DNA of 64,000 nucleotides. Origin: DATGLG01 sp035294245. GTDB lineage: Bacteria > Pseudomonadota > Alphaproteobacteria > JACZXZ01. Made by a program: the position numbers and the translations under genes. Within the stretch, counting starts at the first letter, position 1, and each line of letters begins with the position of its first letter. Shown in pieces: positions 17,063 through 26,153 of the stretch. Below the pieces are notes generated by a model that saw only the letters and a program-made list of their open reading frames with translations, ran no database searches and was not told where the DNA came from. The stretch is taken from the NCBI GenBank assembly GCA_035294245.1, contig DATGLG010000047.1:1-64000 (forward strand). The letters are read 5' to 3'.

Positions 17063-17555
17063 GAGTTAAGCCTCGGGCAAAAATGACGATCGCGAGGATG
17101 AAGAGGGCATAGATGGCGGCGACGGTGTCGTCGGCCATGACGGCAAGGGCGCTGCCGCGGCGGTCGATCGCGTTGGCGGGCCATGGCTTGACGATGTCGC
17201 ACAAGCGGAAGAGGAGAAATCCGAGAAGCCAGTGCCACCAGACTCCCGGATCCGCGACCAGCAATGTCAGCCATTGCGCGGAGACCTCGTCGACCACGAT
17301 CTCGGAGGGGTCCTTGACCTCGGTCTCCTTCTTGTAGCGCGCTGTCGCCCACCAGCCGAGGGCAAACACAATGCCGGCGGCGACGAGGAGAGCAGCGGAG
17401 CCTCCGGCGATGCGGATCAACCAGCCGAAGGGAAGCGCCGCAAGGGAGCCCCATGTCCCTGGCGCGATCGGCAGGAGGCCGGCGCCGAACCATGTCCCGA
17501 CGAGCGTGGCCGGATGCCAGAATGGCAGCGCCGGTTGGCTGATTTGAAGCCTCAT
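17052..17555 (-). CDS. pgpA: Phosphatidylglycerophosphatase A
   Basis: A 167-residue inner-membrane enzyme that dephosphorylates phosphatidylglycerol phosphate. GTWFGAGLLPIAPGTWGSLA is the family N-terminal motif, EIVVDEVSAQWLTLL the acidic metal-binding motif, and FRLCDIVKPWPANAIDR with VMADDTVAAIYA the C-terminal signature. It has three to four hydrophobic segments. The gene overlaps both neighbours by a few bases, so translation is likely coupled. Confidence 0.93.
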   Translation of the reverse strand: MRLQISQPALPFWHPATLVGTWFGAGLLPIAPGTWGSLAALPFGWLIRIAGGSAALLVAAGIVFALGWWATARYKKETEVKDPSEIVVDEVSAQWLTLLVADPGVWWHWLLGFLLFRLCDIVKPWPANAIDRRGSALAVMADDTVAAIYALFILAIVIFARGLTRGA

Positions 17556-18712
17556 GGGCGAGAGGGGAGGCGTATGGTGGCGACGGCTTGGGCCGCGATG
17601 CCCTCGCCTCGACCGGTGAAGCCGAGCTTGTCCGTGGTCGTGGCCTTGACGCTGACACGCTCTCGCGGGATGCCGAGAATTTCCGCGATGCGCGCCGCCA
17701 TGGCCTCGCGATGGGGCCCGATCTTGGGCCGCTCGCAGATGACGGTGACATCGAGATTGACGATCGAGCCGCCGCGCTCAGCGACGAGATCGGCGGCATG
17801 TCGGAGGAAAAGCGCCGAAGCGGCGCCCTTCCAGCGAGGATCGGATGGGGGGAAATGGCTGCCGATGTCACCGGCACCGATGCAGCCGAGCAGGGCATCC
17901 GTAAGGGCGTGGAGGCCGACGTCCCCGTCCGAGTGGCCGACCAGCCCATGATCGTGGGCGACGGGCAAGCCGCAGAGCATCAGCTTGTCGCCGGGTCCGA
18001 ACTGGTGCACATCGAAGCCGGTGCCGACGCGACTCTCGCATAGCGCGTCTATGGCGAAGCGCTCGGCGCGGCGAAGATCCTCCTCGGTCGTCACCTTGAA
18101 ATTCTCCTCACTGCCCAGGACCAGCCTGACCGGAAGGCCTGCATGCTCCGCGACGGCGGCATCGTCGGTGAGCTCCCGGCCGATCGCCGCACGATGCGCC
18201 GCGATTATCTCGTGGAAACGGAAGCCCTGTGGCGTTTGCGCCCGCCATAGCGCTGCCCGGTCAAGTGTCCCCTCGACGAGACCGCCGTTTTCGCGTTTGA
18301 GCGTATCGATGACGGGAACCGCCGCGATCGCCGCGGGAGTCTCGTCGAGCGCGTCGATGACGCGATCGATAGTGCCGAAATCGACAAAAGGGCGCGCGGC
18401 ATCGTGGATCAGTACGAGGCCGGGCTCCAACGCTGCGAGACTTTCGAGGCCCAGCCGCGCCGACTCCTGACGCGCGGCTCCGCCGTAAATCGGCGGCAGC
18501 AAGGATAGTCCCGCGACGGCTTGCTCGTAGAGCGGCTGGTCGGCGGGATGAATAATGGCGCGCACGGCATTCACGCGCGGGTTGTGCAGGAAGGTGAGGA
18601 CGCTATGTCGGAGCATGGCGCGACCGCCCAGCAAGCGATATTGCTTCGGGACCTCTCCTCCCAGACGCTGCCCTCGACCAGCGGCAACGATTAGTGCCAC
18701 GCAATTTTCCAC
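17552..18712 (-). CDS. ispDF: Bifunctional IspD/IspF isoprenoid enzyme
   Basis: A 386-residue fusion of two non-mevalonate pathway enzymes. The N-terminal cytidylyltransferase (IspD) has VALIVAAGRGQRLGGEVPKQ and IHDAARPFVD. The C-terminal 2-C-methyl-D-erythritol 2,4-cyclodiphosphate synthase (IspF) starts at about residue 228 with RVGTGFDVHQF, where Asp and His bind metal, and has GHSDGDVGLHALTDALLG. The fusion is common in Alphaproteobacteria. It is the first gene of the ispDF-pgpA-pncC run and is divergent from the CcsA-like gene. Confidence 0.95.
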   Translation of the reverse strand: MENCVALIVAAGRGQRLGGEVPKQYRLLGGRAMLRHSVLTFLHNPRVNAVRAIIHPADQPLYEQAVAGLSLLPPIYGGAARQESARLGLESLAALEPGLVLIHDAARPFVDFGTIDRVIDALDETPAAIAAVPVIDTLKRENGGLVEGTLDRAALWRAQTPQGFRFHEIIAAHRAAIGRELTDDAAVAEHAGLPVRLVLGSEENFKVTTEEDLRRAERFAIDALCESRVGTGFDVHQFGPGDKLMLCGLPVAHDHGLVGHSDGDVGLHALTDALLGCIGAGDIGSHFPPSDPRWKGAASALFLRHAADLVAERGGSIVNLDVTVICERPKIGPHREAMAARIAEILGIPRERVSVKATTTDKLGFTGRGEGIAAQAVATIRLPSRP

Positions 18713-18842
18713 AGCATTGCTCTCGCATTTTCGTGCGGCGCCACCCTATCGTCGGCCTGGAACCTTGCCAAGCCTTCCCGCGCGCGCATCGCTACGGCTC
18801 CGAGCGGTGCCGCGCTGCGCAAACGATGCTATAAGGGCACCC

Positions 18843-19640
18843 ATGTCGATCAATCTGCTGCTCAGCATTTCGACGATTATCGCCTTAATTCCTGCCTCGC
18901 TTTCGTCGCTGCGAGGAGGGGCCGGTCGCGATATCACATATTGGTGCCTGCTCGCCGTGGCCCTCGCCGCTGCGCTCATGCGCGCTTTCACCGCGCTGGT
19001 GCCGAATTGGAGCACGGGTTTTGCGGGCGCTCTCTGGGTCACCATGGCGGCCAGCATTGCGATTTTTATCCTCCTCGCGGCGACAACACGGAATTCGTGG
19101 CGACTGACCCCACTGCTGCTTCCTTATCTGATCCTGCTGGGGATCGTGGCGACGATATGGCAGCAAGCGCCGGAGCAGCCTTTGCTGCCGGCGCCACCCG
19201 TGTGGCTGGACCTGCATATTCTCGTCTCGATCGCGACCTATGCGCTGCTGACCCTCGCGGCCATCGCCGGTCTCGCCGTCCTCATCCAGGAGCGGTCCCT
19301 CAAGTCGAAGCGGCGACACATGCTCAACCAGCTTCTTCCCGCAGTTGCCGCCTGTGAGCAGCTCCAGGTGCGATTACTCGCGGCGTCCGAGCTGGTGTTG
19401 GCCTTCGGCTTGGCGACCGGTATGGCGACCCAATACTTCGTGTCGGGAGCCGTCTTCAGATTGGACCATAAGACGCTTTTCTCGATCCTGGCCTTCACGG
19501 TGATCGGGGGGCTCCTGGTCGCAGAGGGCGTGAGCGGGGTCGGAGGTCGGCGCGCCGCTCGACTCATCCTTTTGGCGTATCTGCTGCTGACGCTCGCTTA
19601 TCCAGGGGTCAAGTTCGTGACGGACGTCCTCCTCGCCTAG
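18843..19640 (+). CDS. CcsA/HemX-like cytochrome c assembly family membrane protein
   Basis: A 265-residue protein with about eight transmembrane segments. WLDLHILVSIATYALLTLAA in the middle and the sequence TQYFVSGAVFRLDHKTLFSILAF fit the CcsA/YpjD (HemX) family, which is implicated in cytochrome c maturation or haem handling. The WWD haem-handling motif of true CcsA/CcmC is not evident, so the exact role is open. It stands where many related genomes carry dusB, between ispDF and ntrB. The ATG is at 18843. Confidence 0.75.
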   Translation: MSINLLLSISTIIALIPASLSSLRGGAGRDITYWCLLAVALAAALMRAFTALVPNWSTGFAGALWVTMAASIAIFILLAATTRNSWRLTPLLLPYLILLGIVATIWQQAPEQPLLPAPPVWLDLHILVSIATYALLTLAAIAGLAVLIQERSLKSKRRHMLNQLLPAVAACEQLQVRLLAASELVLAFGLATGMATQYFVSGAVFRLDHKTLFSILAFTVIGGLLVAEGVSGVGGRRAARLILLAYLLLTLAYPGVKFVTDVLLA

Positions 19641-19785
19641 AGAATTTTCTTGCACTTGCGAAGAGACCGATCCATTATGCCTAATATATAGACGTTTTTC
19701 TTTATTGCCTGTTTTCTAGGCAACCCTACATGGTGGGTTTGCAGCAATTCGGGGGGCTGGGCCGAGTTCGTCGAGGGTTGAGGGC
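19641..19785 (+). promoter_or_regulatory. AT-rich leader of the ntr operon with small hairpin
   Basis: An AT-rich segment (ctaatatatagac at about 19680-19693) followed by a hairpin TTGCCT/AGGCAA with a 7-nt loop (19705-19723). It is the only plausible promoter region for ntrB and the genes behind it. No clear sigma-54 -24/-12 pair was found. Confidence 0.4.
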
Positions 19786-20898
19786 GTGACGCATCCTCGG
19801 CCGCGCTATCAATCGATTGCTCCCGCCGACGCGAACGCCGTCGTCAACGCGCTGCCCCATGTCGTTCTCGTCATCGGCGCCGCCGGAGACGTCCGCTTTG
19901 CCAACATGGCGGCCGAGCAGTTTCTGGGCGCGAGCGCCGCATGGCTCCTCGGGCGTCCACTGGCCGATCTTCTGCCCGCGGATAGCCCCCTCTTCGCTCT
20001 GATCGCCCAGGCGCGCTCGGATCGCGCAAGCGTTTCCGAGTATGGCGTTACCCTTCAATCGCCCCGCATCGGCGAGCATTTCGGAACGGTGCAGGTCGCC
20101 CCTCTCGCCGAGCAACCAGAAAGCGTGGTCGTGACGATCCATGAGCAGTCGATCGCGCGGAAGATCGACCATCAACTGACCCATCGCCACGCGGCGCGAT
20201 CGGTCACGGCGATGGCGGCGCTGCTCGCCCATGAGGTCAAGAACCCCCTCTCCGGAATCCGTGGCGCCGCTCAGCTGCTCGAGCAAAACGCGGCGCCGGA
20301 AGATCGGGAGCTCACGCGGCTGATCTGCGATGAGACCGATCGGATCTGCGCGCTTGTCGACCGCATGGAGGTCTTCTCAGACGGGCAACCGATCGAGCGC
20401 GCGCCCGTCAACATCCACGCCGTGCTGGAGCATGTGCGGAAATTGGCGGAGGCCGGCTTCGCCCGCCATGTGCGCTTCATCGAGAACTACGACCCCTCAT
20501 TGCCGCCGGTGCAAGGCAATCGAGACCTCTTGGTCCAGCTCTTTCTCAATCTGGTCAAGAACGCCGCCGAGGCGGTTTCCTTGACGGGCGGCGAGATCGC
20601 CCTTTCGACAGCCTATCAGCATGGCGTTCGGCTCGCCGTGCCGGGAAGCGAAAGACGCATGCAATTGCCGCTCGTCGTTACCGTGCAGGATAACGGCGGC
20701 GGGATACCAGAGGACCTTCGCCCCCATCTCTTCGATCCCTTCGTGACGACGAAAAGCAGCGGCAACGGCCTCGGTTTGGCATTGGTTGCAAAGATCGTCG
20801 GCGATCATGGCGGCGTTATCGAGTTCGACAGCGAGCCACGCCGAACGGTCTTCCGGGTCATGTTGCCGATCCACCGCGCCGAGGTAACGCGAACATGA
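19786..20898 (+). CDS. ntrB: Nitrogen regulation sensor histidine kinase NtrB (GlnL)
   Basis: A 370-residue cytosolic kinase with no membrane segment. PAS domain from about residue 20 (LPHVVLVIGAAGDVRFANMA), phospho-acceptor His in LLAHEVKNPLSGIRGAAQLL, then the ATPase domain with LVKNAAEAVS (N box), DNGGGIPEDL (G1) and GNGLGLALVAKI (G2). With PII it is expected to set the phosphorylation of NtrC according to nitrogen status. The start is GTG at 19786; its stop overlaps the ntrC ATG. Confidence 0.93.
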   Translation: MTHPRPRYQSIAPADANAVVNALPHVVLVIGAAGDVRFANMAAEQFLGASAAWLLGRPLADLLPADSPLFALIAQARSDRASVSEYGVTLQSPRIGEHFGTVQVAPLAEQPESVVVTIHEQSIARKIDHQLTHRHAARSVTAMAALLAHEVKNPLSGIRGAAQLLEQNAAPEDRELTRLICDETDRICALVDRMEVFSDGQPIERAPVNIHAVLEHVRKLAEAGFARHVRFIENYDPSLPPVQGNRDLLVQLFLNLVKNAAEAVSLTGGEIALSTAYQHGVRLAVPGSERRMQLPLVVTVQDNGGGIPEDLRPHLFDPFVTTKSSGNGLGLALVAKIVGDHGGVIEFDSEPRRTVFRVMLPIHRAEVTRT

Positions 20899-22337
20899 GC
20901 GACGCAACGATTCTTATCGCCGACGATGATCGTGCGATCCGAACCGTCCTCAATCAAGCACTGGGGCGGCTGGGCTATACGGTGCGAACGACCGGACATG
21001 CGGCGACCTTGTGGCGCTGGGTTTCGGAGGGCGACGGCGACCTCGTCATCACGGATGTGCTGATGCCCGATGAGAACGGCCTCGATCTCATCCCGCGCAT
21101 CAAGAAGCTTCGGCCGGAGCTGCGCGTCATCGTTATGAGCGCGCAAAACAACCTTCTCACCGCTGTGAAAGCGACCGAGCGGGGTGCCTTCGAGTACCTG
21201 CCAAAACCGTTTGATTTGCGCGAGCTCGTCAACGTCGTCGAGCGGGCGCTTGCCAGCCGGCCAAGCGGCGAGCCGCCTCAACCTCAAGCAGAGAGCGAAG
21301 AGCAATTGCCGCTTATCGGCCGCTCGCCCGCGATGCAAGAAATCTACCGGGTGCTTGCGCGATTGATGGGAACGGATCTGACAGTGACGATCACCGGTGA
21401 GTCTGGGACGGGAAAGGAGCTGGTTGCGCGCGCGCTCCACGATTACGGCAAGCGGCGGAACGGCCCCTTCATCGCGATCAACATGGCGGCGATCCCTCGG
21501 GATCTCATCGAAAGCGAGCTGTTTGGCCACGAGAAAGGCGCCTTCACGGGGGCGGCGACCCGCTATGCCGGGCGCTTCGAGCAGGCTCACGGGGGTACGC
21601 TCTTTCTCGACGAGATCGGCGACATGCCGCTTGAGGCGCAGACGCGGCTGCTGCGGGTACTGCAGGAAGGCGAGTACACGACTGTCGGCGGACGCACGCC
21701 GATCCGCGCCGACGTCCGCATCATCGCCGCCACGCATCGTGATTTGCGGCAATACATCCGCCAGGGGCTCTTCCGCGAGGACCTTTTCTATCGGCTCAAC
21801 GTCGTGCCGATCCGGCTGCCTCCTCTGCGTGAGCGAACGGAAGATTTGCCGGCCCTGGTGAGGCATTTTCTGAACCGCGCGGCTTCCCAGGGCCTCCCCG
21901 CGAAAACTCTCGATCACGCGGCAATGGAAAGGCTCAAGCAGCACCGCTGGCCAGGTAATGTGCGGGAGCTCGAAAACCTGATTCAGCGCTTAACCGCGCT
22001 CTATGCGCAGGAGTCGATCGGCGTGGATGTCATCGAGCAGGAGCTCGCAGAGTTGGGTCATGCCGGGGCAGCGGAGGTCGATGCGGAGGACGACAGCTTG
22101 AGCGCCTCCGTCGAGCGGCATCTCAAGGAATACTTCTCGGCGCACCGGGACGGGTTGCCGGCCGCGGGGCTCTATGAGCGGGTTCTCAGGGAGGTGGAGC
22201 GGCCATTGCTCTCATTGAGCCTTTCGGCCACGCGCGGAAACCAGATCAAGGCGGCGCACCTCTTGGGCTTGAATCGCAACACGCTGCGCAAGAAAATCCG
22301 TGAGTTGGACATCCAGGTCGTACGAAGCGTAAAATAA
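20895..22337 (+). CDS. ntrC: Nitrogen regulation response regulator NtrC
   Basis: A 480-residue sigma-54 activator. Receiver domain 1-125 (ILIADDDRAIRTVL, DVLMPDENG, K in LPKPFDLREL). AAA+ domain with Walker A GESGTGKELVARALH, an intact GAFTGA sigma-54 contact loop in HEKGAFTGAATRY, and Walker B LFLDEIGDM. C-terminal Fis-type HTH AHLLGLNRNTLRKKIREL. Overlaps ntrB by 4 bp; partner of that kinase. Confidence 0.95.
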   Translation: MSDATILIADDDRAIRTVLNQALGRLGYTVRTTGHAATLWRWVSEGDGDLVITDVLMPDENGLDLIPRIKKLRPELRVIVMSAQNNLLTAVKATERGAFEYLPKPFDLRELVNVVERALASRPSGEPPQPQAESEEQLPLIGRSPAMQEIYRVLARLMGTDLTVTITGESGTGKELVARALHDYGKRRNGPFIAINMAAIPRDLIESELFGHEKGAFTGAATRYAGRFEQAHGGTLFLDEIGDMPLEAQTRLLRVLQEGEYTTVGGRTPIRADVRIIAATHRDLRQYIRQGLFREDLFYRLNVVPIRLPPLRERTEDLPALVRHFLNRAASQGLPAKTLDHAAMERLKQHRWPGNVRELENLIQRLTALYAQESIGVDVIEQELAELGHAGAAEVDAEDDSLSASVERHLKEYFSAHRDGLPAAGLYERVLREVERPLLSLSLSATRGNQIKAAHLLGLNRNTLRKKIRELDIQVVRSVK

Positions 22338-22396
22338 CCATTGCGACTCGGGGAGATCGTCCGCGAGGGAAAATTGCCAACGACATATCGCGCAGC

Positions 22397-24715
22397 ATGA
22401 CGGTCGAACGCGCAGACCAGGGGCGGCTTGCTATTTTTCGTCAGGGGTGGGCCTGGGTGGCACGGAGCGGGCTGGGCCGCAAGCTCGCGATCGCATTGGC
22501 CGTCTGCGCGGCTCTCGCCGGGCTCGCGACTTATGCCGCTTTGAGCAAGACGCTCCCCATCCAGACCAACCCCAACGTCATCCTCGTCCTGCTTTATGTC
22601 GATCTCGTCCTGCTTTTGCTGCTTGCTGCTGTCGTCGCGCGGCGGATCACACAGATCTGGATCGAGCGCCGGCGCGGCTCCGCGGGCTCCCGCCTGCACA
22701 CGCGGCTCGTCGCGCTTTTCAGCTTCGTCGCGGTGACGCCGACGATTATCGTCGCGATCTTCTCGACATTTTTTTTCAACTTTGGCTTGCAGTCTTGGTT
22801 TAGCGACAAGGTGCGGACGGCCATTAAGGAATCGGTCGCCGTCGCCAGCGCCTACCTGGACGAGAACGTCCGCTCGATACAGACCGACGCGATAACGCTC
22901 AGCCAGCGAATCCAGCGCGCACTGCCCCTGATCGCCGACGGCGATCCGATCAAGATCGCAGAATTCGAGCGCATCCTGAATGACGAAGCCGATCAACTCT
23001 CCCTACCCGAGGCCGTGGTCTTCGACAGCTCGTTTCGCGTGCTCGCGCGCACGAAATTGAGCTTCGCCATGGAACGCGAGACCATTCCGGCCGCAGCGAT
23101 CGAGAAGGCGCGCAAGGGGAGCGTCGCCTTGTTGCGCAGCGAGGCGGATGACCGAGTGCGAGCGCTCCTCCGTGTCAATCCGCCGATCGGCGAAATCATG
23201 CCGACTGTTTATCTCTTCGTAGGACGTTTTGTGGAGCCGGGCGTGCTTCAGCACGTCGAACGGGCACAATCGGCTCTGGCTGAATATCAGCAGCTCGAGT
23301 TGGCACGATCCGACATCGAGATTACGTTCGCCCTAATCTTCGTCGTTGTCGCACTCCTCCTCCTTTTGGCCGCCGTGTGGGTCGGGCTCTATTTCGCCAC
23401 CCAGCTCGTGCGGCCGATATCGTCCTTGATCGCGGCGGCGGAAAGCATCCGAGCCGGCGATCTGAGCGCCAGGGTGCCGGAGGAGGAGGCGAAATCCGAT
23501 GAGATCGGCTCGCTCAGTCGCGCGTTCAACAGGATGACCGGACAGCTCGCGGAACAGCGGCGCGAGCTGATCGAGGCCAACCGCCAGCTCGATGCGCGCC
23601 GTCGTTTCACCGAGGCCGTACTCGCCGGCGTTTCGGCGGGAGTCATCGGCCTCGATCAGCGCGGCCGGGTCAATCTCCCCAACCGCTCAGCCTGCGAGCT
23701 GCTGGCGACCAAGAGCGAGAATCTCGTTGGCCGCGCCCTCGAAGAGGCTGTGCCGGAAATGGCCGAACTTCTGCAAGAGGCGCGCCGTCGGCCGTCGCGT
23801 TTTGTCGAGGCGGAATTGAAGGTCATGCGCAAAGGCCGCACGCGGACCCTGCTCGTGCGCATCTCGGCTGAGCGCGTCGACGGCGAGATCAAGGGCTACG
23901 TCGTTACCTTCGACGACATCTCCGATCTGCTTGCAGCGCAGCGTACGGCCGCTTGGGGGGATGTAGCGCGACGGATCGCCCACGAGATCAAGAATCCGCT
24001 TACGCCGATCCAGCTCTCCGCGGAACGCCTCAAGCGCAAATATCTCAAGGAGATTTCCAGCGATCCGGAGACCTTCCTCACCTGTACGGAGACGATCGTC
24101 CGCCAAGTCGGCGATATCGGGCGGATGGTGGACGAGTTCTCGGCTTTCGCCCGGATGCCGGCACCGGTCATGAGGGAGGAGGATCTTGTTGAGCTTTGCC
24201 GGCAGGCGATCTTTCTCCAGCGCCAGGGCAATCCCGATATCCGCTACGAGACGGAGCTGCCTGCAACGACGGTGCGCTTTCGCTGCGATGCGCGGCAGAT
24301 CAGCCAGGCGCTCACCAACCTGCTTCAAAATGCGGCGGATTCGATCCATGGCTCGACGGCGAAAGAAAGAAGGGGATCGGCAGCGCGTGGCCGGATTCTT
24401 CTTCGGCTAAGCGTCGAGAAGAGCAGCGTTACCATCGTCGTCGAGGACGATGGCAAAGGCCTTCCTCAGGAAAATCGCGATCGTCTCACGGAGCCTTATG
24501 TGACGACGCGCGAAAAAGGGACCGGCCTTGGCCTCGCCATCGTGAAAAAGATCATGGAGGACCACCGCGGCGATCTTGTGCTTGAGGATCGCGAAGGCGG
24601 TGGCGCAAGCGTCAGGCTCGTTTTTTCGGTGACGGCGCCTCCGATCTCCGATAGTACCACGCAAGAAGGGGACGCATCCCTTAACGCGGAAGCGGCGGCC
24701 GCCCATGGCACATGA
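22397..24715 (+). CDS. ntrY: Nitrogen/redox sensor histidine kinase NtrY
   Basis: A 772-residue membrane kinase. Four hydrophobic segments: about residues 28-50, 57-80, 100-125 (ending in FSTFFFNFGL) and 310-335. The region between the last two is periplasmic. A HAMP domain follows (PISSLIAAAESIRAGDLSARV), then PAS, HisKA (VARRIAHEIKNPLTPIQLSA) and the ATPase domain (LLQNAADSIHG, EDDGKGLP, GTGLGLAIVKKIMEDH). It starts 60 bp after ntrC and overlaps ntrX by 11 bp. NtrYX is a second nitrogen/envelope/redox pair of Alphaproteobacteria. Confidence 0.94.
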   Translation: MTVERADQGRLAIFRQGWAWVARSGLGRKLAIALAVCAALAGLATYAALSKTLPIQTNPNVILVLLYVDLVLLLLLAAVVARRITQIWIERRRGSAGSRLHTRLVALFSFVAVTPTIIVAIFSTFFFNFGLQSWFSDKVRTAIKESVAVASAYLDENVRSIQTDAITLSQRIQRALPLIADGDPIKIAEFERILNDEADQLSLPEAVVFDSSFRVLARTKLSFAMERETIPAAAIEKARKGSVALLRSEADDRVRALLRVNPPIGEIMPTVYLFVGRFVEPGVLQHVERAQSALAEYQQLELARSDIEITFALIFVVVALLLLLAAVWVGLYFATQLVRPISSLIAAAESIRAGDLSARVPEEEAKSDEIGSLSRAFNRMTGQLAEQRRELIEANRQLDARRRFTEAVLAGVSAGVIGLDQRGRVNLPNRSACELLATKSENLVGRALEEAVPEMAELLQEARRRPSRFVEAELKVMRKGRTRTLLVRISAERVDGEIKGYVVTFDDISDLLAAQRTAAWGDVARRIAHEIKNPLTPIQLSAERLKRKYLKEISSDPETFLTCTETIVRQVGDIGRMVDEFSAFARMPAPVMREEDLVELCRQAIFLQRQGNPDIRYETELPATTVRFRCDARQISQALTNLLQNAADSIHGSTAKERRGSAARGRILLRLSVEKSSVTIVVEDDGKGLPQENRDRLTEPYVTTREKGTGLGLAIVKKIMEDHRGDLVLEDREGGGASVRLVFSVTAPPISDSTTQEGDASLNAEAAAAHGT

Positions 24716-26108
24716 CATTCTGATCGTCGACGACGAATCGGACATAAGGCTCCTCATCGCGGACATCCTCAAGGACGAGGGATACGAGACGCGCGAGGCG
24801 GTCAACAGCACCGATGCCTTGGCGGCGATCCGCTCGCGTCGTCCGAGCCTTCTCATTTTGGATATTTGGCTGCAGGGCAGCGAGCTGGACGGCTTGAGCA
24901 TGCTCGATCTCGTTCGAGAGAATCATCCGAACATGCCGGTCCTGATGATCAGCGGCCACGGCACGATCGAGACGGCGGTCAGCGCGATCAAGCGCGGCGC
25001 GTATGATTTCATCGAGAAGCCCTTCAAGACCGATCGGCTCCTCCTCATGGTCGAGCGCGCCATCGAGGCCGCGCGGCTCAAGCGCGAGAACGAAGAATTG
25101 CGCGTGCGCGCGGGCGGCGAGCTGGAACTCATCGGGACGTCCATGCCAGTAAATCAACTACGGCAGGCGATCGACAAGGTGGCGCCGACCGGGAGCCGCG
25201 TGCTGATCACCGGCCCCGCCGGCTCGGGCAAGGAGGTGGTGGCGCGTCTTATTCACGCGCGGTCGCGGCGCGGCACGGGGCCGTTTGTCGTGTTGAATTG
25301 CGCGACAATGCGTCCGGAGAATCTCGAGATCGAGCTCTTCGGCGCGGAGGCGGGAGCGGGGAAGGGGGGCGTCGCCAAGGTCGGGACGCTGGAGCAGGCG
25401 CATAATGGCACTCTTCTGCTCGACGAGGTGGCGGATATGCCCGTCGAGACCCAAGGCAAGATCGTCCGCGCCCTGCAGGAGCAGACCTTCGAGCGGGTCG
25501 GGGGAAATACGCGGGTGAAAGTCGATGTCCGCGTCATAGCGTCAAGCAATCGCGACCTCGTCGCGGAAATCGAGGCGGGTCGGTTTCGGGAGGATTTGTT
25601 CTATCGCCTGAACGTCGTGCCTTTGCGCGTGCCGCCTTTGAGGGAGCGGCGAGAGGACATCCCTCTTCTGGCCCGCGCCTTCATGGACCGCTACGCCAGC
25701 GCCTCTGGCCTGTTTGCGAGGGAGATCGGCGAAGACGCAATGGCGGCGTTGCAGGCGTATGACTGGCCGGGCAGCGTCCGTCAGCTGCGAAACGTCATCG
25801 AATGGCTGCTCATCATGGCGCCCGGCGATCCGCGCGAGCCGATCCGCGCAGACATGCTGCCGCCGGAAATCGGCGCGATCGCGCCCCCCGTTCTCAAATG
25901 GGACAAGGCCGGTGAGATCATGGGGCTGCCCTTGCGGGAGGCTCGCGAGCTCTTCGAGCGGCAATACCTGATTGCCCAGGTGACCCGCTTTGGCGGCAAT
26001 ATTTCCCGCACGGCGTCGTTCGTGGGAATGGAGCGCTCGGCCTTGCATCGGAAGCTTAAATCTCTCGGCGTCCATGGGACGGAGAAAAGTCAGCCCTTCG
26101 ACGCTTGA
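24705..26108 (+). CDS. ntrX: Response regulator NtrX, lacking the canonical GAFTGA loop
   Basis: A 467-residue response regulator. Receiver 1-125 (ILIVDDESDIRLLIADIL; phospho-Asp in LLILDIWLQGSELDG; IEKPFKTDRL). AAA+ domain with Walker A GPAGSGKEVVARLIH and Walker B LLLDEVADMP. C-terminal Fis-type HTH ISRTASFVGMERSALHRKLK. At the place where NtrC has GAFTGA this protein has AEAGAGKGGVAKV, so the standard sigma-54 contact loop is absent. This is a known trait of many NtrX proteins and suggests action without, or with altered dependence on, sigma-54. Overlaps ntrY. Confidence 0.94.
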   Translation: MAHDILIVDDESDIRLLIADILKDEGYETREAVNSTDALAAIRSRRPSLLILDIWLQGSELDGLSMLDLVRENHPNMPVLMISGHGTIETAVSAIKRGAYDFIEKPFKTDRLLLMVERAIEAARLKRENEELRVRAGGELELIGTSMPVNQLRQAIDKVAPTGSRVLITGPAGSGKEVVARLIHARSRRGTGPFVVLNCATMRPENLEIELFGAEAGAGKGGVAKVGTLEQAHNGTLLLDEVADMPVETQGKIVRALQEQTFERVGGNTRVKVDVRVIASSNRDLVAEIEAGRFREDLFYRLNVVPLRVPPLRERREDIPLLARAFMDRYASASGLFAREIGEDAMAALQAYDWPGSVRQLRNVIEWLLIMAPGDPREPIRADMLPPEIGAIAPPVLKWDKAGEIMGLPLREARELFERQYLIAQVTRFGGNISRTASFVGMERSALHRKLKSLGVHGTEKSQPFDA

Positions 26109-26153
26109 TTGCCGAGCCGGCGCCTTTATTGCACCCCCGTCAGGAAGGCAGTC

